Shown: positions 1-5,212 of the stretch, one piece after another
Layout of the letters: each line of letters begins with the position of its first letter
Numbering within the stretch: position 1 is the stretch's first letter
Source: Caldifarciminota bacterium
Lineage (GTDB): Bacteria; Hydrothermota; Hydrothermia; UBA1063; CAJXJZ01
NCBI GenBank assembly: GCA_027033555.1
Contig: JALVLE010000029.1
Location: 1 to 6,234, forward strand
Direction: 5' to 3'
DNA length: 6,234 bases
The notes under the pieces: generated by a model
Databases searched by the model: none
What the model saw: the letters and a program-made list of their open reading frames with translations, nothing else
Told to the model about the DNA's origin: nothing
Translations under genes and position numbers: made by a program

Positions 1-2538
1 TCTCGGAACCCCAGCTGTAGGCCCGGAGGCGGCAAGGAGCCTTTCAAAGGCAAGTGCATCTATCACATCCGGAATTTTGCCTCCACCGTATTCAGGAAGT
101 TTCTCCATGGGCATGAGATCAAAACCTGTAGCCACTATTATAGCACCTACATTTACCTCAATAATCTCATCTTTAAGGAAATGGTTAATAGCTTTAGGTT
201 CACATTTTTCCTCACATAGACGGCACTCTGAGCACCCAGAGCAGTTAATACATCTTGTGCTCTCTGCAACAATTGCGTCTTCTTCTGGGGTCTTCACCAC
301 CTCTTCAAATCCTTTGATTCTCTGTTCCACAGGCAGCTTGTTCTCAGGCATTCTTGGCAATATTACAGCCCTGTTAACATCTCCAACCAGGTTGCTCTTA
401 AACGGTCCTTCAAGTTCTCTTCCTTTGTAAAGGTCCTCACCGTTTAGCATTCTGTCTATGGATATGGCCGCACGTTTTCCATGTCCCACAGCATCAATAA
501 AGGTATTGGGTCCGGTAACAGCATCTCCGCCGGCAAACACCTTTGGATTTGATGTCTGGAATGTTACTGTATCCACCTTGATTGTTCCCCATGGGGTAAG
601 CTCAATACCGCTATCTTCACCGAGGAAGGAAAGGTCTGGCTTTTCACCTATCGCAAGAATCACATTATCAACCTCTATTTCAAACTCTGACCCTTCAATG
701 GGAATAGGTCTTCTTCTTCCAGATTCGTCAGGCTCACCAAGTTTCATTTTTATAAGCTTCACCTTCTCTACCTTTCCATTTCCTATGAATTCCACCGGAT
801 TAACAAGAAACATGAACTTTACGCCTTCTTCCATTGCATCATGGACCTCTTCTGGTATTGCTGGCATTTCTTTCTGAGATCTTCTATACACCACTGTGAC
901 ATCTGCTCCCAGTCTGAGTGCAGAACGAGCGGCATCCATTGCACTGTTTCCACCACCAACCACTATTACCTTTTTGCCTATCTTTACTTCCTCATCAAAA
1001 TTTATTTTCTTGAGAAAATGGGTTGCATGATATATACCATCAAGGTCTTCGCCGGGAATGCCCATATTTCTTGATTTATGGGCACCTGTAGCTACAAAAA
1101 CAGCATCATAGTTTTTAACAATCTCGTCAAATTTGATATCCTCTCCTACTTTTGTATTGTACTTAATTTCAGCACCGATTTTTTCAACTAATTCTACTTC
1201 TTTCTGCAGAACATCCTTTGGTAACCTGTATTTGGGAATACCAACAAGAAGCATTCCTCCACCCTTTGGTAGTGCTTCATAAACCGTAACTTTATAACCT
1301 TTTTTTCTTAAATCAAATGCTGCTTGAAGTCCAGCTGGACCGGCGCCAATAATGGCCACTTTTTCTTCTCTTTCTTTCTCCACTGTAAGATCAATGTTTG
1401 GGCCACCAAATTTTTCAAACTCCCAGTCAGTGATAAATCTCTTAACATCTCTTATACCAACAGCTTTACCATCAACAAGCTGCCTCTTACAGGCACCTTC
1501 GCATGGATGTGTACATATCCTCGCAGCTGAGGCAGCAAAGACAAAGTCTCTTTCTTTCCTCACAATTTCCCATGCTCTATCGTACCTCTTTGCCTTTGTA
1601 GCCATTACATACCCATGAGCATTCAAATGAATAGGACAGGCAGCTGTACATGCAGGTGTTCCTCTTTTATCTATTGTAAATACGCTTGGAACTGCCTGAT
1701 CAAAAGGTCTGTATATAGCCTTTCTTGTGGAAAGTCCCCTATCAACTTCATTTAAAAGGTCAACTGGACAGGCCTCTGTACAATCACCACATCCTTTACA
1801 TATATCCCAGTCAACAAATGGTGATTTTTTACGAATCTTTACCTTGAAATTTCCAACATATCCTTCAACACTTTCTATCTCAGAGTAGGTGTAAAGGTGG
1901 ATATTGGGATTCTGGGAAGCATCCGTCATCTTGGGAGTTTCAATACACTGTGGACAGTCAAGTGTGGGGAAAGTCTCAGAAAGTAGAATCATTTTTCCAC
2001 CTATGGAGGGCGTTTTCTCTACAAGATATACCTCATATCCTGCCTCTGCAATATCCAGAGATGCCTGTATTCCTGCAATTCCTCCACCAATAACAAGGGC
2101 TTTCTTGGTGATAGGTATCTCATAAGGAATATAGGCCATGTTATTCTTTACTCTCTCAACAGTTGCCTTCACAATACGAATAGCCTTTCTTGTGGCAATT
2201 TCAGGCTCGTTCTCATGGGGCCAGGAAACCTGTTCACGAATATTGGCAATTTCCACTCTATAGGGATTTAAACCCGCTCTTGCCGCAGCATTTCTGAACG
2301 TTCTTTGATGTAAAGAGGGAGAACAATTTGCAACCACAACACCGTTGAGTTTGTATTTTTTAATTGAATCTATAACGAGTTGCTGTCCTGGTTCTGAACA
2401 CATATACACATAGGTGGTAGCAAAAACCACACCTGGGATTTTACGGGCCTCTTCCGCTACTTTCTTGACATCAATAACACCTGCAATATTAAGCCCGCAA
2501 TGGCACACAAATACCCCAATTCTTGGTTTTTCAGCCAT
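1..2538 (-). CDS. hdrA: HdrA-type heterodisulfide reductase subunit A with an inserted GltD/NfnB-like NAD(P)H module (3' end off window)
   Basis: The frame is open from an ATG at 2538 to the left edge, giving 846 residues with no stop, so the C-terminus is missing. Seen: an HdrA N-terminal domain (about 1-140, with VCHCGLNIAG at 11-20 and C47, C72); an FAD Rossmann motif GGGIAG (151-156); the HdrA signature C195-P-Q-C198 followed by TPKM; a ferredoxin motif C247/C250/C253/C257; a GltD-like module (about 295-762); a six-Cys run C763-C779; and return to HdrA sequence ending near ASGPT (837-841). In known HdrA proteins the FAD is the bifurcating flavin, passing electrons to ferredoxin and to HdrB/HdrC. 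Methanogen HdrA is about 650 residues; this one is already longer because of the insert, and by homology a few hundred more residues should follow. The ATG directly abuts the hdrB stop, implying translational coupling. The protein looks soluble, with no signal peptide or membrane segment. Family is certain; the physiological partners are inference. Confidence 0.95.
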   Translation of the reverse strand, partial: MAEKPRIGVFVCHCGLNIAGVIDVKKVAEEARKIPGVVFATTYVYMCSEPGQQLVIDSIKKYKLNGVVVANCSPSLHQRTFRNAAARAGLNPYRVEIANIREQVSWPHENEPEIATRKAIRIVKATVERVKNNMAYIPYEIPITKKALVIGGGIAGIQASLDIAEAGYEVYLVEKTPSIGGKMILLSETFPTLDCPQCIETPKMTDASQNPNIHLYTYSEIESVEGYVGNFKVKIRKKSPFVDWDICKGCGDCTEACPVDLLNEVDRGLSTRKAIYRPFDQAVPSVFTIDKRGTPACTAACPIHLNAHGYVMATKAKRYDRAWEIVRKERDFVFAASAARICTHPCEGACKRQLVDGKAVGIRDVKRFITDWEFEKFGGPNIDLTVEKEREEKVAIIGAGPAGLQAAFDLRKKGYKVTVYEALPKGGGMLLVGIPKYRLPKDVLQKEVELVEKIGAEIKYNTKVGEDIKFDEIVKNYDAVFVATGAHKSRNMGIPGEDLDGIYHATHFLKKINFDEEVKIGKKVIVVGGGNSAMDAARSALRLGADVTVVYRRSQKEMPAIPEEVHDAMEEGVKFMFLVNPVEFIGNGKVEKVKLIKMKLGEPDESGRRRPIPIEGSEFEIEVDNVILAIGEKPDLSFLGEDSGIELTPWGTIKVDTVTFQTSNPKVFAGGDAVTGPNTFIDAVGHGKRAAISIDRMLNGEDLYKGRELEGPFKSNLVGDVNRAVILPRMPENKLPVEQRIKGFEEVVKTPEEDAIVAESTRCINCSGCSECRLCEEKCEPKAINHFLKDEIIEVNVGAIIVATGFDLMPMEKLPEYGGGKIPDVIDALAFERLLAASGPTAGVPR
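202..252 (-). other. Six-cysteine iron-sulfur motif at the module exit in HdrA
   Basis: HdrA residues 763-779 carry cysteines at 763, 766, 769, 772, 775 and 779, that is CxxCxxCxxCxxCxxxC, followed by EPKAI. The last four fit a normal ferredoxin-type [4Fe-4S] set (CxxCxxCxxxC). The first CxxC is extra and could ligate a second cluster with cysteines of the GltD-like part, for example C297/C301; that pairing is inference. Confidence 0.8.
253..1656 (-). other. GltD/NfnB-like NAD(P)H:FAD oxidoreductase module inside HdrA
   Basis: Residues about 295-762 of HdrA read as a nearly complete glutamate-synthase-small-subunit-type module. It opens with P-A-C-T-A-A-C-P (C297, C301) and a C342/C346/C350 set (CTHPCEGAC), both typical of the N-terminal iron-sulfur helical domain of GltD and NfnB. 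The FAD Rossmann motif IIGAGPAG is at 396-403. The NAD(P) Rossmann motif VVGGGNSAMDAA is at 526-537, followed by VVYRRS (549-554) and EMPA (557-560). The closing FAD motif is FAGGDAVTGPNTFIDAVGHG (668-687). In known relatives these bind FAD and NAD(P)H and feed electrons to or from the clusters. NAD versus NADP preference cannot be settled by eye; the YRR after the second Rossmann fold resembles NADPH-using GltD/NfnB proteins. Boundaries are approximate to about ten residues. Confidence 0.9.
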
Positions 2539-3423
2539 TTATAAAAGCCCCCTTTCTTTCAAAAGCGGTCTTGGATCAATATAATGGGAATCAAAGCCCA
2601 ATTTGTCTTCCTCAAAGCCAAGAGCAAGTGCCATAAGCTGGGTAAAATATAAAATGGGCATGGGTTTGAATTCCGGATGCCTTTCCTTTGCATCCTTTTG
2701 CCTTCTATCCAGATTAAAGTGACAGAGAGGGCAGGAAGTGATTAAAACATCAGCACCGCTTGCATGCGCTTCCTCTACTATAAAATTGGTCCTATCTGCC
2801 ACCAAATCCTTTCTTGCCACAGTTTGATATGCACCGCAGCACTCGGTTTTTACATTTAAATCAACCACCTTAGCACCAAGTGCTTCCATAAGGTCCTCCA
2901 TTACAGTCGGTTGTTCCATGTTGTCTATAGCTATTTCTCCAGGTCTCAAAAGCAGACATCCATAGTAAGCGGCGACAGTAATACCTTCAAGTGGCTTTTT
3001 TACCGCTTTTTTAACCTTATCAAACCCTATTTCGTCTCTCAATAACTCAAGAAGGTGTATAACTTCTACACTTCCGTCATAGGTGGTATTTTCAAGGTAC
3101 ATGATAGCATTTATGACCTCAAGCTTATCCTTATTTTTACGTACGTAATAATTAGCTCTCTTTAAGGTATTGAAACACATTGAGCAAAGAGTAAGGACCC
3201 TTTTTTCACCGACCTCCTTCACACGAAGCAGATTCCTCACAGGAGCAACCTTGTGCATTACATTATCTTCAGAAAGTCCATACACAGCTCCACAGCAATT
3301 CCACCTGTAAAGGTCATCAAGTTCGTAATCAAAAACTCCAGCAACAAGCCTTGCGGTGTCTTCAAAATTTTTTGCAGTTGCTTTTAGTGTACACCCTGGA
3401 TAATAGGGTATTTTGACAGCCAA
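2539..3423 (-). CDS. hdrB: Heterodisulfide reductase subunit B (HdrB), two CCG domains
   Basis: A 294-residue protein with two cysteine-rich CCG motifs. The first is C11, C43-C44, C80 and C83 (C-x31-CC-x35-C-x2-C). The second is C156, C195-C196, C231 and C234 (C-x38-CC-x34-C-x2-C). In the structurally characterised methanogen HdrB such motifs bind the two non-cubane [4Fe-4S] clusters that split the CoM-S-S-CoB disulfide. All ten cysteines are present, so the catalytic machinery looks intact. Length matches the family (about 290-300). The start is TTG at 3423, chosen because a strong GGGAGGT lies just upstream and the sequence then enters the family's usual N-terminus (KIPYYPGC). It begins 14 bp after hdrC ends and its TAA directly abuts the hdrA ATG. 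No methanogen-specific genes are visible, so the substrate in this bacterium is unknown. No membrane segment is seen; the protein is presumably cytoplasmic. Confidence 0.95.
   Translation of the reverse strand: MAVKIPYYPGCTLKATAKNFEDTARLVAGVFDYELDDLYRWNCCGAVYGLSEDNVMHKVAPVRNLLRVKEVGEKRVLTLCSMCFNTLKRANYYVRKNKDKLEVINAIMYLENTTYDGSVEVIHLLELLRDEIGFDKVKKAVKKPLEGITVAAYYGCLLLRPGEIAIDNMEQPTVMEDLMEALGAKVVDLNVKTECCGAYQTVARKDLVADRTNFIVEEAHASGADVLITSCPLCHFNLDRRQKDAKERHPEFKPMPILYFTQLMALALGFEEDKLGFDSHYIDPRPLLKERGLL
2547..2553 (-). promoter_or_regulatory. Probable ribosome binding site of hdrA
   Basis: A G-rich stretch (AGGGGGC) within the last codons of hdrB lies about 8 nt before the hdrA ATG. It is less canonical than the hdrC and hdrB sites. 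Because the hdrB TAA directly abuts the ATG, translation is probably helped by ribosomes finishing hdrB. Confidence 0.55.
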
Positions 3424-3428
3424 TTTTT

Positions 3429-3435
3429 ACCTCCC
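3429..3435 (-). promoter_or_regulatory. Ribosome binding site of hdrB (decides the TTG start)
   Basis: GGGAGGT lies 5 nt before the TTG at 3423, inside the 14-bp gap after the hdrC stop codon. The spacing and strength support initiation at TTG, and the short gap suggests coupled translation with hdrC. Confidence 0.85.
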
Positions 3436-3437
3436 TT

Positions 3438-3842
3438 TTAAGGGGTCATCTTACGGAATGCTGAAACGAGGGCTATAGGTGGGAGTTCCTCAAGGTCTTT
3501 CTCTGGAATTCGGTTGGGATGAATAAAATCATAATTACGTCTCAGTTTCACAAGCCTTAAAGCTTCCATTATAGCCGCAATATCTATTCCCTTGGGGCAT
3601 CTTACGGAACATATAAGACAGGCAAGGCATACCCATGGAGTATTTGACTCCACGACCTTTTCCACAGCTCCAATTTGTAGAAATTTCATAGTTTGGGAAG
3701 GCACAATTTCCATTTCGTCTGCGCTGGGGCAACCAGAAGTACATCTTCCACATTGATAGCAGTCATAGACATTCTGACCGCTTATTCTGTTTATAACCTC
3801 AACTTCCTTAAACTTCTCAGGGGTTAATTTAAGGACTCCCAA
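3438..3842 (-). CDS. hdrC: Heterodisulfide reductase subunit C (HdrC), 2x[4Fe-4S], short form
   Basis: A 134-residue ferredoxin-like protein with two [4Fe-4S] motifs: CYQCGRCTSGCP (C28, C31, C34, C38) and CLACLICSVRCP (C72, C75, C78, C82). The CTSGCP form and the spacing are typical of HdrC, which relays electrons between HdrA and HdrB. The segment after the second motif (IDIAAIMEALR) also matches the family. The start is TTG at 3842: AAGGAGG lies 6 nt upstream and the frame is closed by TGA at 3861-3863, with no ATG or GTG in between. The protein ends about 50 residues sooner than typical methanogen HdrC (about 185 residues), finishing with LPPIALVSAFRKMTP. Only 14 bp separate it from hdrB, so no lost C-terminal tail could be hidden there. 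It is the first gene of the hdrCBA operon, with a promoter just upstream. Confidence 0.93.
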   Translation of the reverse strand: MGVLKLTPEKFKEVEVINRISGQNVYDCYQCGRCTSGCPSADEMEIVPSQTMKFLQIGAVEKVVESNTPWVCLACLICSVRCPKGIDIAAIMEALRLVKLRRNYDFIHPNRIPEKDLEELPPIALVSAFRKMTP

Positions 3843-3848
3843 AATAAG

Positions 3849-3855
3849 CCTCCTT
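3849..3855 (-). promoter_or_regulatory. Ribosome binding site of hdrC (decides the TTG start)
   Basis: AAGGAGG, a near-perfect Shine-Dalgarno sequence, lies 6 nt before the TTG at 3842. No ATG or GTG occurs in frame between it and the upstream stop, so TTG is the start. Confidence 0.85.
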
Positions 3856-3879
3856 ATTTTTCAAGATGCACACAAATCA

Positions 3880-3908
3880 ATTATAACAACTACAAGGCGG
3901 ACAATCAA
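3880..3908 (-). promoter_or_regulatory. Sigma-70-type promoter for hdrCBA
   Basis: On the minus strand a -35 box TTGATT (3903-3908, 4 of 6 consensus) is followed by a 17-nt spacer and a perfect -10 box TATAAT (3880-3885). Transcription would begin near 3873, giving a leader of about 30 nt before the hdrC TTG. The position, in the one real gap and just upstream of an operon start, supports it. No operator-like inverted repeat overlaps it clearly. Confidence 0.75.
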
Positions 3909-3933
3909 GAGAAAGTTCATTTTTTAACAAGCT

Positions 3934-5190
3934 TTATTTCCGTTTGTAAACAACCTCCCCCGCAAGTATGACAGTATCTACAAGATTGTGTCCGGTCTCA
4001 TAGAAAATATGAATGTATGAATGAGCATCAAGCAATATTATATCTGCTCTTTTGCCTCTTGCAATAGAGCCTGTTTCTTTGCCCAGACCCACAGCATGAG
4101 CTGCATTTAAAGTAGCAGCTACCAACGCCTCAGATGGCATCATACCCATGAAAAATACTGCAAAAGACATGTTCAACATCTGTGAATAAAGCGGAGATGT
4201 TCCAGGGTTATGGTCAGTTGCAATTGCAACCGCAAGTCCAATATCTATCATCTTACGGGCGTCTGCGAATGGTTTCTTTAAAAAATAGGCAGTTGAAGGC
4301 AACAATACAGCTATTGTACCAGCTTTTTTCATTTCAAAAAGGCATTCCTCGCTGGCATACAAAAGATGATCTGCACTCACTGCCCCAAGAAGAGCCGCAA
4401 GACAAGCGCCTTTTGAGTCGGTAATCTCATCTGCGTGTAATTTAATTTTGTATCCAAGCTTTCTGGCACTTTCCAGGATTTTTTTGGTCTGGTCATAATT
4501 AAAAGCACCTTCTTCAAGGAAAACATCAACATATTTTGCAAGTTCTCTGAAAGATGGCAACATTTCTTTTATTATAAGCTTCACATAGCCTTCAGGATTT
4601 TCATAATATTCAGGAGGGATAGCATGTGCCCCCAGAAAGGTACTCACTATCTTCTGTTTCACCGAACCTTTTAGCCTATTGATAACCTCCAGAATCTTTT
4701 TCTCATCCTCAACAGTAAGTCCATATCCTGATTTTATTTCCACTGAAGTGGTACCATAAGAAAGCATTATTGATAATCTTTTAAGAGCAAGAGTATAAAG
4801 TTCTTCTTCTGTAGCCTTCCGTGTTTCTTTTACAGTACTTAGAATGCCGCCTCCTTTCTTTAAAATCTCTATATAGCTTTCTCCGGAAAGTCTTCTTTCA
4901 AGTTCCCAGTGTCTGCATCCTTTATATACAAGATGCGTATGTGGGTCAACAAATCCAGGGATAGCTGTTTTCCCTTTTCCTGAGATTACATAGGTGGAGG
5001 GGCTAATGGTATTTCTTTTAAGTACATCTTCCCTCTTACCGTAATCTACAATCTTTCCGCTTTTATCCACAAGAATAGCAGCACTATGGATTATTTCAAG
5101 GTCTTTCTGCTCTTTTCCTGAAAGGGGAGTTCCCCTATCCACCGGTGTTACAAGTTCATCTATCTCATCAATTAAAAGTTTTATCTCCAT
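3934..5190 (-). CDS. hutI: Imidazolonepropionase (histidine degradation)
   Basis: A 418-residue amidohydrolase matching HutI in length (about 405-420) and motifs. HutI hydrolyses 4-imidazolone-5-propanoate to N-formimino-L-glutamate, the third step of histidine breakdown, in the cytoplasm. Seen: GFVDPHTHLV with metal ligands H84 and H86; SGYGL (154-158); GAHA (187-190); LHADE with H252 and E255; SADHL with H275; and ATDHNPG with metal ligand D326. All expected metal and active-site positions are present. The ATG at 5190 is preceded by AGGGAG 5 nt upstream. The gene starts 22 bp after mcsB ends, so the two are probably co-transcribed. No other hut gene (hutH, hutU, hutG, ftcD) is in the window. 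A related amidohydrolase of other specificity is unlikely given the whole-length match. Confidence 0.94.
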   Translation of the reverse strand: MEIKLLIDEIDELVTPVDRGTPLSGKEQKDLEIIHSAAILVDKSGKIVDYGKREDVLKRNTISPSTYVISGKGKTAIPGFVDPHTHLVYKGCRHWELERRLSGESYIEILKKGGGILSTVKETRKATEEELYTLALKRLSIMLSYGTTSVEIKSGYGLTVEDEKKILEVINRLKGSVKQKIVSTFLGAHAIPPEYYENPEGYVKLIIKEMLPSFRELAKYVDVFLEEGAFNYDQTKKILESARKLGYKIKLHADEITDSKGACLAALLGAVSADHLLYASEECLFEMKKAGTIAVLLPSTAYFLKKPFADARKMIDIGLAVAIATDHNPGTSPLYSQMLNMSFAVFFMGMMPSEALVAATLNAAHAVGLGKETGSIARGKRADIILLDAHSYIHIFYETGHNLVDTVILAGEVVYKRK

Positions 5191-5195
5191 CTTTG

Positions 5196-5201
5196 CTCCC
5201 T
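5196..5201 (-). promoter_or_regulatory. Ribosome binding site of hutI
   Basis: AGGGAG lies 5 nt before the ATG at 5190, inside the 22-bp gap after the mcsB stop. There is no room for a full promoter in this gap. Confidence 0.7.
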
Positions 5202-5212
5202 TTGGGCTTGTT

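Larger units (their letters stand above)
3843..3933. other. Intergenic region between hutI and hdrC
   Basis: This is the only substantial non-coding stretch in the window (91 bp). It holds the hdrCBA promoter and the hdrC ribosome binding site. I found no convincing hairpin plus T-run that would terminate mcsB-hutI transcription before the promoter, so read-through into hdrCBA is possible. Confidence 0.8.

Noticed and set aside
253..1656. HdrA and GltD-like parts being two genes joined by a frameshift or chimeric assembly
   Set aside because: The frame is uninterrupted across both junctions, HdrA sequence resumes correctly after the module, and iron-sulfur motifs are intact at both joints, so a genuine fusion is the simpler reading.
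77..2125. Several plus-strand open frames opposite hdrA (e.g. 77-430, 458-877, 1352-1618, 1904-2125)
   Set aside because: They are antisense to a continuous, well-conserved HdrA frame, show no recognisable domains and have Ser/Pro/Thr-rich composition typical of antisense reading.
3424..3437. A frameshifted lost C-terminal part of hdrC
   Set aside because: Only 14 bp lie between hdrC and hdrB and they hold the hdrB ribosome site, so there is no remnant coding sequence.
3535..3753. Minus-strand open frame overlapping hdrC in another frame
   Set aside because: It lies wholly inside hdrC, whose cluster motifs are in the other frame; a shadow.
3909..3940. Possible terminator after hutI (AAGCTT palindrome followed by an A-rich run)
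   Set aside because: The stem is too short, and the run on the transcribed strand is A rather than U, so it does not fit an intrinsic terminator.
4182..4424. Plus-strand open frame opposite hutI
   Set aside because: It is antisense to a strongly conserved enzyme, with no family resemblance and no ribosome site evidence.
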